Shown piece by piece: positions 16,697 through 25,411 of a stretch of DNA of 64,000 bases. Origin of the DNA: Exiguobacterium sp. (lineage in GTDB: Bacteria > Bacillota > Bacilli > Exiguobacteriales > Exiguobacteriaceae); contig NZ_JAFIFD010000013.1 in the NCBI RefSeq assembly GCF_020832205.1, forward strand, positions 124,001-188,000, in the 5' to 3' direction. The position numbers and the translations under genes are program-made. The number at the start of each line of letters is the position of its first letter. Within the stretch, counting starts at the first letter, position 1. A model generated the notes under the pieces. It saw only the letters and a list, made by a program, of their open reading frames with translations, did not search any database and was not told where the DNA came from.

Positions 16697-16732
16697 AAAA
16701 AGGGATTCAGTCGCATGACTGAATCCCTTTTT
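16697..16732. terminator. Bidirectional terminator
   Basis: AAAAAGGGATTCAGT-CGCATG-ACTGAATCCCTTTTT closes both the lipoprotein gene and the lysine operon (lysA end). Confidence 0.9.
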
Positions 16733-16741
16733 CGCCTGACA

Positions 16742-18034
16742 TCAAGACGATTGTCCGACAACTTCGCAAACGACCAAGTCTTCGAGCGTCTGTCTGCGGA
16801 CGACGAGACGATGTGTCCCGTTCTTCACGAAGACAACGGCCGGGCGGAGCATCTGGTTATAGTTGCTCGCCATCGAGAAGTTATACGCACCCGTCGCTTT
16901 GACGAGGAGCAAATCCCCTGCTTCGACCTGCGGGATGAGCGAACGGTTCGAGATGATGTCGCCCGACTCGCAACATGCGCCGACGATTTTCGCCTCGAGC
17001 GTTTTTTCTTCATCCATCCGTGTCGCTGCGATGACGTCGTACTCGGCGTCATAGAGGGCGGGACGGATGTTATCCGTCATTCCGCCGTCGACCGAGACGT
17101 ACGTGCGGACCCCGCTCACTTCTTTCACCGTCCCGACTTCATACAGCGTCGCGCCGGCGTTTGCGACGAGCCAACGGCCCGGCTCAATGCCGATTTTCGG
17201 AAGCGGCAAGCCGAAGCGGTTCACTTCCGCGACGAGCGTGTCCATCACTTGCGTCATCGTGTCGGCAAAGTCGAGCGGGTCGTCCGACTCGAGGTAGGCG
17301 ACACCGAAGCCGCCCCCGATGTTCAAGACGTCGGCCGTGAAGCCCGTCTCTTGACGAATCGTCTCGATGAAGTTGACCATCGTCTTGACCGTGTTGATGA
17401 ACAGCGTCGGTTCTTGAATCTGTGAGCCGACATGACAGTGAATCCCCGTCAAGTTCAACCGCTCCGCTTGAAGCGTCGCGCGGACCGCCTCGAGATACGT
17501 CTCGTCGTGCGTCGGGAAACCAAACTTCGTATCGACCCCACCCGTCTGGATCGCCTCATGGGCACCCCCGACGACTTGCGGGACGATACGGAGAAGGACA
17601 TCGACATCGACGCCGTGTTCGACGGCGAGGCCGGATAAAAGTCCGATTTCACGCATGTTGTCAATCGTGAAATGCGTGATGCCGTTCTCAAGCGCGAACG
17701 TGATATCTTGTACCGTCTTGTTCGATCCGTGGACGTGAATCCGGTCCGCCGGTACCCCGGCGTGCAAGGCGACGAACATCTCCCCGCGCGAGACGACATC
17801 GATGCTGAGACCAGACGCCATGACTTTCTCATAGACGGCCGCGATCGACATCGCTTTTGACGCGTAAAGCGCGTACGTGTTCGGATATTTGTCTAAAAAG
17901 GCGCTTCGGACGAGTCCGAGACGACGCTCAAGCTCAGGCTCGCTCATAATATAGAGCGGTGTCCCATACGTCGCTTGAAGTTCACGGACGGACACGCCCT
18001 CGATCATACAAACTGATTGGTTGGTGGTGTACAT
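16742..18034 (-). CDS. lysA: Diaminopimelate decarboxylase
   Basis: A 430-residue fold-III PLP enzyme that decarboxylates meso-diaminopimelate to L-lysine, the last step of the pathway. The PLP lysine is in ALYASKAM; GIHCHVGSQI, NIGGGFGV, EPGRWLVANAG and CCESGDI are the conserved cofactor and active-site motifs, the cysteine being contributed across the dimer. The ATG follows GAAGGAGG. It is the last gene of the operon and overlaps the upstream alr by 31 bases, so translation is likely coupled. Confidence 0.96.
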   Translation of the reverse strand: MYTTNQSVCMIEGVSVRELQATYGTPLYIMSEPELERRLGLVRSAFLDKYPNTYALYASKAMSIAAVYEKVMASGLSIDVVSRGEMFVALHAGVPADRIHVHGSNKTVQDITFALENGITHFTIDNMREIGLLSGLAVEHGVDVDVLLRIVPQVVGGAHEAIQTGGVDTKFGFPTHDETYLEAVRATLQAERLNLTGIHCHVGSQIQEPTLFINTVKTMVNFIETIRQETGFTADVLNIGGGFGVAYLESDDPLDFADTMTQVMDTLVAEVNRFGLPLPKIGIEPGRWLVANAGATLYEVGTVKEVSGVRTYVSVDGGMTDNIRPALYDAEYDVIAATRMDEEKTLEAKIVGACCESGDIISNRSLIPQVEAGDLLLVKATGAYNFSMASNYNQMLRPAVVFVKNGTHRLVVRRQTLEDLVVCEVVGQSS

Positions 18035-19092
18035 ACATTTCCTCCTTCAAAGCGATGCGGGACACGCCATGAACGTGCGCATAGTTGTTCTGAGTTGTTG
18101 GCGTGACCGGTACGCGTCACGTCATCAATTTTGGTCGTATTGCCATATAGCTCGACCACGTCTCCGACTTGAACAGTCGCATCGACGCGGAGGAAGCTGT
18201 GGCTCATGAAGATGTTGCTGATGAACGGGAACGCTCGACCGTTAATGTGGGCCGGCAAATGCCGACGTGCGCGCATCAACCCATCACCGTAACCGACTGA
18301 CAGTACAGCAATCCGTTCTTTCGCCGCTGCCGTGTAACCGGTGCCGTAACCGACGTGCGCCCCGGCTTCGATGTCGTGCACCGCGATGACTTCGGTCTCC
18401 CAACGAAACGCCGGGACGAGCCAATCGACCGGTTCAACCGACGAATAGCCGTACAAGAAAATCCCGACTCGCACGTGCGTGCAGTGCGCAAGGCGGGGGT
18501 CCGCCTGCAGCGTCGCCGCACTGTTCGCCGCATGCACGACTTCGAACGCATGGCGTTCGATGAGCCGCGTCGACCAGTCGGCAAACCGTTCAACGTGGAT
18601 GCTATGTTCGATTTCAGCGTTATCCGCGTCCGCGAGCGGGAAGTGCGTGCATAAACCGACGAGGTCGAGCCCTTCATCCTGGCAAAACGCGACGATGGCA
18701 AGTGCCTCTTCGAACGTCTTGGCGCCAAAACGGTTCATGCCGACATCTAATTTCAAATGGAGCCGGACCCCATCCAGTTGAGCGCGCTCGGCGACCAACC
18801 AGTCATACGACCCGATGGCGACATCGAGCTTTTGTTCCCGGACATCCTGCCATTCATATACAGGGTTCATGACGAGTACACGGGCGTCCGTCGCATACGT
18901 CCGGACCTCCCTTGCCTCCGCAAGCGTCGTCACCATGAAATGACGCACCCCTTCTTCGTACAGTGTCGTCACAACTGGCTCCATTCCTAGGTTATAGGCG
19001 TTGTTTTTCACGACGGCGAACACCGGTCGGCCGAGCGTCTCGATCCGACGTTTGTTCTCACGAATCGCATTCAAGTCAATTGTGACTCCCAT
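18004..19092 (-). CDS. alr: Alanine racemase-family protein in the lysine operon
   Basis: A 362-residue PLP-dependent amino acid racemase. AVVKNNAYNLG carries the PLP lysine; VHAANSAA, the RVGIFLYGYSS strand and GYGTGY with the opposing catalytic tyrosine are present. It should supply D-alanine (or another D-amino acid) for peptidoglycan. The C-terminus (RVPHRFEGG followed by about a dozen residues) is a little longer than usual and runs into lysA. The gene order matches Staphylococcus, where an alr2 copy sits before lysA; a main alr copy may exist elsewhere. Start ATG after AAAGGAG. Confidence 0.9.
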   Translation of the reverse strand: MGVTIDLNAIRENKRRIETLGRPVFAVVKNNAYNLGMEPVVTTLYEEGVRHFMVTTLAEAREVRTYATDARVLVMNPVYEWQDVREQKLDVAIGSYDWLVAERAQLDGVRLHLKLDVGMNRFGAKTFEEALAIVAFCQDEGLDLVGLCTHFPLADADNAEIEHSIHVERFADWSTRLIERHAFEVVHAANSAATLQADPRLAHCTHVRVGIFLYGYSSVEPVDWLVPAFRWETEVIAVHDIEAGAHVGYGTGYTAAAKERIAVLSVGYGDGLMRARRHLPAHINGRAFPFISNIFMSHSFLRVDATVQVGDVVELYGNTTKIDDVTRTGHANNSEQLCARSWRVPHRFEGGNVCTPPTNQFV

Positions 19093-19104
19093 ACAAAAAC
19101 TCCT

Positions 19105-20031
19105 TTATTCTTTGACTGCTGCTTTGACGAACGTGATCCAATCACGATGGTTTTCGATTTTTCCGGTTACGGCTTCACGGTAACGTGTGAGCATGTTCGT
19201 TGCGACCGTCTGAACCCCACCGCCGATGGAGATGTTGTCGACTTCGATGACACTTGTCACTTCAGCCGCCGTACCCGTCAAGAAGATCTCATCTGCTACA
19301 TATAATTCGTCACGCCCGATATGACGCTCAATCACGTCGAACCCTTCTTCACGAGCGAGTTCGATCACGGTTTGCCGCGTGATGCCATCAAGCACCGAAC
19401 AATCGAGTGACGGTGTGAAGATTTTTTTACCTTTGACGAGGAAGATGTTGGCGACGCTCGCCTCGCTGACGTTTCCGTTCATGTCGAGGGCGATCGCTTC
19501 ATCGTATCCGTCGCGCACCGCTTCGCCTTTAAGCAATTGCGAGTTCATGTAGTTCGCTGCCGCTTTTGCCTGCATCGGCATCATCGTCGAAGAGACGCGG
19601 CGATATGACGCGACTTTCGCCCGGATACCGACCGTTTTGCTGAAATATTCACCAAGCGGCCAACATGAGATGGCGACGTGTACTTTTGTTTCCGCAGTCG
19701 GCATGAGTGCCTGCCAAGGTGTGCCGAGGAAAACGAATGGACGGATGTAACAAGCTTCAAACCCATTGCGTTCAATCAATTCGATTGTCGCTTGCTCGAG
19801 CTCGTCGACCGTGTACGGCAAATCTACGTGATAGTAGGCGCATGAGCGTACGAGGCGCTCCAAATGTTCGCGGAGACGGAAAATGGCCGGGCCTTCCTCT
19901 GTGTGGTATGCCCGGATTCCTTCGAAGAACCCGCTCCCGTAATGAATCGCGTGCGTCATGATGCTCGTGTTCGCATCCGTCGGCTCGATCCAAGCCCCGT
20001 CTTTCCACATCCATTGTCCATACTGTTCCAT
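19105..20031 (-). CDS. ilvE: Branched-chain amino acid aminotransferase (group I)
   Basis: A 308-residue fold-IV PLP aminotransferase. It matches the E. coli-type IlvE group: THAIHYGSGFFEGIRAY near the N-terminus, the PLP lysine in QAKAAANYMNS, DMNGNVSEASVANIF and DGITRQTVIELA. It interconverts Leu/Ile/Val and their 2-oxo acids using glutamate/2-oxoglutarate. It is embedded in the lysine/DAP operon between dapH and alr, the place where Staphylococcus has the deacetylase gene hipO. A side role as aminotransferase in the DAP pathway is conceivable but unproven. RBS GGGAGAG before the ATG. Confidence 0.9.
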   Translation of the reverse strand: MEQYGQWMWKDGAWIEPTDANTSIMTHAIHYGSGFFEGIRAYHTEEGPAIFRLREHLERLVRSCAYYHVDLPYTVDELEQATIELIERNGFEACYIRPFVFLGTPWQALMPTAETKVHVAISCWPLGEYFSKTVGIRAKVASYRRVSSTMMPMQAKAAANYMNSQLLKGEAVRDGYDEAIALDMNGNVSEASVANIFLVKGKKIFTPSLDCSVLDGITRQTVIELAREEGFDVIERHIGRDELYVADEIFLTGTAAEVTSVIEVDNISIGGGVQTVATNMLTRYREAVTGKIENHRDWITFVKAAVKE

Positions 20032-20077
20032 AGTTCAACTCTCCCATTCATTTTTGATATTTTCTGTCTATTATACG

Positions 20078-20785
20078 TTAGAGAGAGCGTAAGTCATCAA
20101 CAAGTTGTGTTTTTTCTGCAGTTTTTTCATCTTTTTGCTTGATGATACGGGCTGGGGTACCAGCGACGACGACACCAGGCGGTACGTCTTGCGTGACGAC
20201 GCTTCCTGCCGCGACGACTGCATTTTCCCCGACACGGACGCCTTCTAAAATGACGGCGTTCGCACCGATCATGACACCGTCTTCGATGATGACCGGATCT
20301 TTTGAAGGTGGCTCAAGGACACCTGCGACAACTGCACCGGCGCCGAGGTGGACGTTTTTCCCGAGTGTGCCGCGGGCGCCGATCACAGCGTTCATGTCGA
20401 CCATCGACCCGTCACCGATGACGGCACCGATGTTGACGACGGCTCCCATCATGACGACGGCGTTGTTCCCGATTTGAACGTGGTCGCGGATGAACGAGCC
20501 CGGTTCGATCCGTGCGTTCAACTTCGTCGTATCGAGCATCGGCACGGCACTGTTGCGACGGTCAAACTCGACGTGTGAGTCCGTGATGACCGCGGCGTTC
20601 GCTTCAAGAAAAGCAGCGGCCCGCTCGGCTGTCGTCAAGAACAGTTTTGATTCGTCCGTTCCGAACGCTTTCGCCTCTTCGATCTCAAGGCCGGCCAATT
20701 GACCGTTGACGTACAATTTGACTGGTGTTTCTTTCTTGGCATCTTTAATGTATTGCGCGATTTCATAAGCGTTTGTGAGTAACAT
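20078..20785 (-). CDS. dapH: Tetrahydrodipicolinate N-acetyltransferase
   Basis: A 235-residue enzyme of the acetylase branch of DAP synthesis; it acetylates tetrahydrodipicolinate with acetyl-CoA. The N-terminal alpha domain is followed by a left-handed beta-helix of hexapeptide repeats (from about residue 90, including [20 protein letters not shown]) and the C-terminal coenzyme A region [26 protein letters not shown]. Length matches DapH/YkuQ of Bacillus, also called dapD. The ATG after GAGGAGG overlaps dapB by 23 bases. Confidence 0.95.
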   Translation of the reverse strand: MLLTNAYEIAQYIKDAKKETPVKLYVNGQLAGLEIEEAKAFGTDESKLFLTTAERAAAFLEANAAVITDSHVEFDRRNSAVPMLDTTKLNARIEPGSFIRDHVQIGNNAVVMMGAVVNIGAVIGDGSMVDMNAVIGARGTLGKNVHLGAGAVVAGVLEPPSKDPVIIEDGVMIGANAVILEGVRVGENAVVAAGSVVTQDVPPGVVVAGTPARIIKQKDEKTAEKTQLVDDLRSL

Positions 20786-21512
20786 GAGTGGCCTCCTCGT
20801 ATAAGTTCGTTAAATTATATAGTCCGGCCGGGCGGTCGAGAATCGTCGCCGCCGCGGCGAGTGCCCCGTTCGCGAAGACGCGTTTTGACAGGGCGGTGTG
20901 TTTCAGTTCTAGCATCTCGTCATCACCGGCAAAGAGCACGGTATGCTCGCCGAAAATCGTTCCTCCGCGCACGGAGTGCATGCCGAGCTCGTTCGCTTCG
21001 CGCGCTTCGCGTCGCGGCGTCCGGTCGTACACCGGAGTCACGTCACGTTTCGCCTCGATGGCTCGGGCGAGCAGTTCAGCTGTTCCGCTCGGCGCATCGA
21101 CTTTCTTACGGTGATGCGCTTCGATCACTTCGATATCATACCCGAGCGTGAGCGGCACGAGCTGGTCGAGCAATTGTTTCAAAAGGGCGATCCCGTACGA
21201 CGTGTTATACGACTGGAAGATCGGGATCTCGTTTGACGCTTCCTCGATTTTCGCAAGCTCTGCCTCCGAAAAGCCGGTCGTCGCGATGACGAGCGGGATT
21301 CGGTTCGCTTTCCCGTAGGCGAGCACGTCATCTAAGAGCGCCGGATTCGAGAAATCGATGACGACATCGACGTCTGCCTCTACGTCTCGCAGCGACGTCG
21401 GATGGTCCCCTCCCGCCGGCGAGACGATCGCTGCGACGTTCAAGTTTTGTGTGTGGGCGACTTCCTCGACAATTTGTCCCATCGCCCCGTAGCCATGAAT
21501 GAGTAAGTTCAC
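20763..21512 (-). CDS. dapB: 4-hydroxy-tetrahydrodipicolinate reductase
   Basis: A 249-residue NAD(P)H-dependent reductase. The Rossmann start [11 protein letters not shown] and the family signature [15 protein letters not shown], which holds the catalytic histidine and lysine, are intact; the C-terminal [13 protein letters not shown] is also typical. The start codon is GTG, overlapping the dapA stop as GTGA. Slightly shorter than the E. coli enzyme, as usual for Bacilli. Confidence 0.96.
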   Translation of the reverse strand: MNLLIHGYGAMGQIVEEVAHTQNLNVAAIVSPAGGDHPTSLRDVEADVDVVIDFSNPALLDDVLAYGKANRIPLVIATTGFSEAELAKIEEASNEIPIFQSYNTSYGIALLKQLLDQLVPLTLGYDIEVIEAHHRKKVDAPSGTAELLARAIEAKRDVTPVYDRTPRREAREANELGMHSVRGGTIFGEHTVLFAGDDEMLELKHTALSKRVFANGALAAAATILDRPAGLYNLTNLYEEATHVTHKRL

Positions 21513-22390
21513 TGTCTCACCTCATTGAATTGCTCCATTGCCGACAAAAGTCGGGCCTCGGCCGTCGCGCTCATCGGGACGAGCGGCAGACGTGGTGCGC
21601 CGAACTCGAATCCGCGTGCGTTTAGCGCCGCTTTGACCGGGATCGGGTTCACTTCAGCGAACAGTTCATCGATGACCGGGAGCAAGCGGATTTGCCACTT
21701 GCGCGCCGTCTCCAAATCCCCGGCGAGCAACGCTTCAGCGAGTGCGACCGTCGCACTCGGATAGACGTTCGACAATACCGAGACGACGCCTTGAGCTCCC
21801 CAAGCCATGTACGGTAAGATTTGATCGTCGTTCCCGCAATAGACCGGGAACCCTTCCGGTAAATGGGCCATCATTTGAGCCATCACCGAGATGTCCCCGC
21901 TCGCCTCTTTCAAAGCTGCGATGCGCGGGTGATCGGCGAGTTCACCGACCGTTGCCGGTTCGAGCGCGACACCGGTGCGTGACGGCACGTTGTAAAGCAT
22001 GAGCGGAATCGGTGACGCGTCGGCAATCGCTGTGAAGTGAGCGATGAGACCGGCTTGTGTCGACTTGTTGTAGTACGGCGTGACGACCATCGCCATCTCG
22101 GCCCCGAGTTCAGCGGCACGCTTCGTCTTTTCGATGCTTAGCGCCGTGTTGTTCGAGCCGGTGCCGGCGATGATGACGGCTCGTCCGGCCGCGATCTCAA
22201 TCGCTTTCGTGAGGAGCGTCTCGAACTCTTCATCGGTGATTGTCATCCCTTCACCGGTCGTCCCTCCGATGACGAGTCCGTTCACCCCTTCTTTAATTTG
22301 ATCTTCAACCAACGCTTCCCATGCGGCAAGGTTTAGCGATCCGTCTTGTTGGAACGGTGTGGCAAGTGCTGTAGCGACTCCTGTGAACAT
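21509..22390 (-). CDS. dapA: 4-hydroxy-tetrahydrodipicolinate synthase
   Basis: A 293-residue class I aldolase condensing pyruvate with aspartate semialdehyde. Conserved elements: TALATPF, GTTGEGMTITDEE, the catalytic tyrosine in YNVPSRTG, the Schiff-base lysine in ALKEASGD, and YCGNDDQ. The ATG at 22390 is preceded by AAGGGGGAAATCAC; twelve upstream in-frame codons lack support. It sits 13 bases after asd. Confidence 0.96.
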   Translation of the reverse strand: MFTGVATALATPFQQDGSLNLAAWEALVEDQIKEGVNGLVIGGTTGEGMTITDEEFETLLTKAIEIAAGRAVIIAGTGSNNTALSIEKTKRAAELGAEMAMVVTPYYNKSTQAGLIAHFTAIADASPIPLMLYNVPSRTGVALEPATVGELADHPRIAALKEASGDISVMAQMMAHLPEGFPVYCGNDDQILPYMAWGAQGVVSVLSNVYPSATVALAEALLAGDLETARKWQIRLLPVIDELFAEVNPIPVKAALNARGFEFGAPRLPLVPMSATAEARLLSAMEQFNEVRQ

Positions 22391-22403
22391 GTGATTTCCC
22401 CCT

Positions 22404-23399
22404 TTATTTTGTAGCGGTCTGTCCAATCATGCATTGTGCGATTTGAACGGCGTTCGCGGCCGCGCCTTTTCTGACGTTGTCGGCGACACACCAGAGATGG
22501 AACGTGTTCGGTTGTGACTCATCGACACGGACACGGCCGATGTACACGTCATCCGTCCCGTTCGCATCGAGCGGCGTCGGGTAGACGAGTTCGCCCGGGT
22601 TGTCCATGAGGACGACGCCTGGCGCGTCACTGAGCACGGCTTTCACTTCAGCGAGTGTCGCCTCGCGGTCGAGCGTCACCGTGATCGAGACGGCGTGGCT
22701 GTTTCGGACCGGGACACGAACACATGTCGCTGTCACGCCAAGGTTTGGGGCGTTCAAAATTTTGCGTGTCTCGTCGATCATCTTCTGTTCTTCTTTCGTA
22801 TAGCCGTTCTCGAGGAACACGTCGATGTGCGGCAACACGTTGTCATAAATCGGATACGGATAGTTTTGCGGTTCTTCGCCGCGGGCCCCGCGCTCCAAAT
22901 CTTCAATCCCTTTTTGTCCTGATCCTGAGACGGCTTGATAAGACGTGTAAGCGACGCGAGTCAATCCGTACACTTCAGCAAGCGGGGCGAGCGCGACGAC
23001 CGATTGGATCGTCGAACAGTTCGGATTGGCGATGAGCGGCTTATCCGGGCTCAGCTCGACCCGGTTCACTTCCGGTACGATGAGCGGGATATCCGCTTGC
23101 ATCCGGAACGCGCTCGAGTTGTCGATGACGATGACGCCTTGTTCGCTCAGGCGCGGCGCATACTGTTCACTGATGCTGCCTCCGGCCGAGAAGAGCGCGA
23201 TGTCGATCGGGTCTGCGTAAATCGCATCGGATAGTTCTCGAATGACGACGTCCTGGCCGTTCACAGTGACCGTCTTTCCGGCTGAACGGGCTGATGCGTA
23301 CAACATCAATTCGTTGATCGGAAACTCATATTCTGTCAACACTTCAATCATCTTTTGGCCGACGGCACCGGTCGCACCGACGACGGCTACGTTATACAT
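22404..23399 (-). CDS. asd: Aspartate-semialdehyde dehydrogenase
   Basis: A 331-residue NADPH enzyme reducing aspartyl phosphate to aspartate semialdehyde, the branch point for lysine, DAP, threonine and methionine. N-terminal VAVVGATGAVGQ binds the cofactor; NPNCSTIQ contains the nucleophilic cysteine; AYTSYQAVSGSGQKG and the late VRVPVRNSHAVS with the substrate-binding arginine and histidine are present. RBS AAGGAGG. Second gene of the operon. Confidence 0.96.
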   Translation of the reverse strand: MYNVAVVGATGAVGQKMIEVLTEYEFPINELMLYASARSAGKTVTVNGQDVVIRELSDAIYADPIDIALFSAGGSISEQYAPRLSEQGVIVIDNSSAFRMQADIPLIVPEVNRVELSPDKPLIANPNCSTIQSVVALAPLAEVYGLTRVAYTSYQAVSGSGQKGIEDLERGARGEEPQNYPYPIYDNVLPHIDVFLENGYTKEEQKMIDETRKILNAPNLGVTATCVRVPVRNSHAVSITVTLDREATLAEVKAVLSDAPGVVLMDNPGELVYPTPLDANGTDDVYIGRVRVDESQPNTFHLWCVADNVRKGAAANAVQIAQCMIGQTATK

Positions 23400-23411
23400 G
23401 TGGCGTCCTCC

Positions 23412-24611
23412 TTATAACTTGAAGCGTGTCGCGATTGCCGCGACGGCTGCTTCGACGTCTTGTTCGTTGATCGTGTACGAGATACTGATTTCAGATGTCG
23501 TGACTTGGTAGAACGGGATGCCGCTCTCACGGAACGTCGCGAACAGTTCAGACGCGACACCGGTCGCATCACGCATCCCGATGCCGACGACCGAGATTTT
23601 CGCATGCTCGGTATGGCGATCGATTTTGATTTGCGGGAACGTCTCCGTCAATTCGGCGAGCGCTTCTTCAAGGAACGCTTCCTCGTCAAGCGGACACGTG
23701 AACGACAAGAACACTTCACCGTCAAACGCCGTTTGACTGATCATATCGATATTGACGTGACGCTGTGACAACTTCTCGAAAATATCGGCCACACCTGCCA
23801 CCGAATGCGGAATATGTTTGATTGAAACGCTGAGCACGTTCTTCACGACGCTCACGCTCGTCACCGCTTTTTGTTCCATTGCCTGTGTCATATCCATGAT
23901 CCAAGTTCCTCCTTCGCTCGCAAGCGTCTTTCCTACAAAAATGTTCACGTCATATTTTTTCGCGAGTTCCACGCTGCGCATCTCCATCACTTTCGAACCG
24001 AGCGCGCTCATCTCCATCATCTCGTCGTACGACACCGTCTCTAAGCGGCGCGCTGTCGGGTGAATCCGCGGGTCGGCCGTGTACACACCGGCGACGTCCG
24101 TATAAATCTCGCACCGTTTGCTGAGGACGGCCGCCAAAGCGACGGCTGTCGTATCCGATCCGCCGCGGCCGAGCGTCGTCACGTCGCCGAACTCGTTGAC
24201 ACCTTGGAAACCGGCGACGATGACGACGTCATACGTGCGCAGCTTCTCTTCCAATACTTCTTTTCGAATCGCCTTAATTTTACTTTTCGTATGAATCCCC
24301 ATCGTGTCGATCCCGGCTTGTTGTCCGGTGAGCGAAATGGCGGCGACGCCCCGTGAGTTCAAGGCGATGCTGAGCAGGCTGATCGTCTGTTCTTCCCCGA
24401 CGGCGAGCAAGCGGTCGAGTTCTCGAATCATCGGTCGTTCCGTAATTTGTTTAGCTAGCGACAAGAGCGAGTCGGTCGTCTTTCCCATCGCGGAGACGAC
24501 GACGACGAGCTTTTCGCCCGCCTCGGCCCGCGTTTGTAAATATTCAGAAATTGCCTGTATTTGTTCGATTGTGGCAACGGAGCTGCCTCCAAATTTCAAT
24601 ACGGTTGTCAT
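23412..24611 (-). CDS. lysC: Aspartate kinase
   Basis: A 399-residue monofunctional aspartokinase that phosphorylates aspartate, the committing step. KFGGSSVA at the N-terminus, TTLGRGGSDTTAVALA for substrate binding, and two ACT domains in the last 150 residues (VSIKHIPHSVAGVADIFEKL and HAKISVVGIGM regions), which usually confer feedback inhibition. The ATG at 24611 begins MTTVLKFGG after GTGGGGAACTTG. The open frame continues 90 codons upstream, but that sequence is the lysine riboswitch and its terminator, so it is not coding. First gene of lysC-asd-dapA-dapB-dapH-ilvE-alr-lysA. Confidence 0.95.
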   Translation of the reverse strand: MTTVLKFGGSSVATIEQIQAISEYLQTRAEAGEKLVVVVSAMGKTTDSLLSLAKQITERPMIRELDRLLAVGEEQTISLLSIALNSRGVAAISLTGQQAGIDTMGIHTKSKIKAIRKEVLEEKLRTYDVVIVAGFQGVNEFGDVTTLGRGGSDTTAVALAAVLSKRCEIYTDVAGVYTADPRIHPTARRLETVSYDEMMEMSALGSKVMEMRSVELAKKYDVNIFVGKTLASEGGTWIMDMTQAMEQKAVTSVSVVKNVLSVSIKHIPHSVAGVADIFEKLSQRHVNIDMISQTAFDGEVFLSFTCPLDEEAFLEEALAELTETFPQIKIDRHTEHAKISVVGIGMRDATGVASELFATFRESGIPFYQVTTSEISISYTINEQDVEAAVAAIATRFKL

Positions 24612-24643
24612 CAAGTTCCCCACTTTCATGATGTCCACCAACA

Positions 24644-24692
24644 GAAAAAGCGGCAGACCGGTAGGAAGCACTCTCCCTACGGCCTGCCGCTT
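24644..24692 (-). terminator. Riboswitch-controlled terminator of the lysC leader
   Basis: Stem AAGCGGCAG.CCGTAGG with CCTAC.GG.CTGCCGCTT, followed by TTTTTCTG on the minus strand, placed between the aptamer and lysC. Confidence 0.88.
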
Positions 24693-24726
24693 GTACGCGC
24701 AGTTGAAAAACGATTGAAAAATCGTT

Positions 24727-24906
24727 CCGTAGATAGCGCTCCATGGCATTTCATCCATGGCAGTGTAGGCGTTATTCACGACTACCCCAGCCTTCGTTCG
24801 TACGCACGCGAACGTCGACTTCGGCGAATTTCCCCTTTCGGCCCGATCCGGAATGCGTCCGTTTCGATCAAGCGTACTCATGTCATTCGCAACCTCTATC
24901 TGTCAG
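24727..24906 (-). ncRNA. Lysine riboswitch (L-box) upstream of lysC
   Basis: The minus-strand leader has AGATAGAGGTTGCGA, AGTACG, GGGCCGAAAGGGG, ATTCGCCGAAG, GCTGGGG, CACTGCCATGG and GGAGCGCTATCT. The P1 helix is AGATAG/CTATCT. This is the Bacillus-type lysine aptamer with the junction sequences intact. Lysine binding should favour the terminator that follows and shut down the whole lysC operon. Confidence 0.95.
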
Positions 24907-24918
24907 TTGTTAGTTTTA

Positions 24919-24947
24919 GTTATAACAAATGAAAAACGGCTTGCCAA
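24919..24947 (-). promoter_or_regulatory. Promoter of the lysC operon
   Basis: TTGGCA (24942-24947) and TATAAC (24919-24924) with 17 bases between them, the -10 extended by TG (TGTTATAAC). Transcription would start just before the aptamer. Confidence 0.75.
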
Positions 24948-24982
24948 CCTTTTTTTAGAAAAAAGGAAAATTTCTAAAACAT

Positions 24983-25411
24983 TCACCACGTCTTCTTCAT
25001 CATCCGATGCGGGATATCGGCGTCTAAAAATTCATCGCCGAACGCCTCGTACCCGAGTCGCTCATAAAACGAGAGTGCCGTCAGCTGGGCTCCGAGCTTC
25101 AACTCGGTCAGCCCTTCTCGTTTCGCGACCTGCTCGACTTCAAGCATGATGTCACGCCCATACCCGTTCCCCCGGGCGTCTCGAACCGTCGCGACTCGTT
25201 CGACTTTCGCGACACCTGCCCCGATCGGCCGCAGTCGCGCCGTCGCCACGGGTTCATCGTTCAGTATCCCGACGAAATGGAGGCATTCTGGATCCAAGTC
25301 ATCATATTCAAGAGCCGTATCGATGCCTTGCTCTTGAATGAAGACGAGTTCTCGAACTTGACGCGCTCTTTCAATCAGCATTGGTTCGTTCCCATGTTCA
25401 ATCGTCAGCAT
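24983..25411 (-). CDS. GNAT-family N-acetyltransferase
   Basis: A 142-residue GNAT protein of the ElaA/YjcF-like type. The start RARQVRELVFIQEQGIDTALEYDDLDPECLHFVG matches this subgroup, and the acetyl-CoA loop is RDARGNGYGRDIM, followed by LKLGAQLTALSFYERLGYEAFGDEF. The substrate is unknown; these proteins are often annotated as general acetyltransferases. The ATG follows GAAGGGGTGG and overlaps the alaX-like gene by 7 bases, so the two are co-translated. Confidence 0.85.
   Translation of the reverse strand: MLTIEHGNEPMLIERARQVRELVFIQEQGIDTALEYDDLDPECLHFVGILNDEPVATARLRPIGAGVAKVERVATVRDARGNGYGRDIMLEVEQVAKREGLTELKLGAQLTALSFYERLGYEAFGDEFLDADIPHRMMKKTW

Noticed and set aside
18004-18034. Frameshift at the alr/lysA junction
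   Set aside because: alr keeps all catalytic motifs and a plausible C-terminus; the 31-base overlap fits translational coupling, and lysA has its own good binding site.
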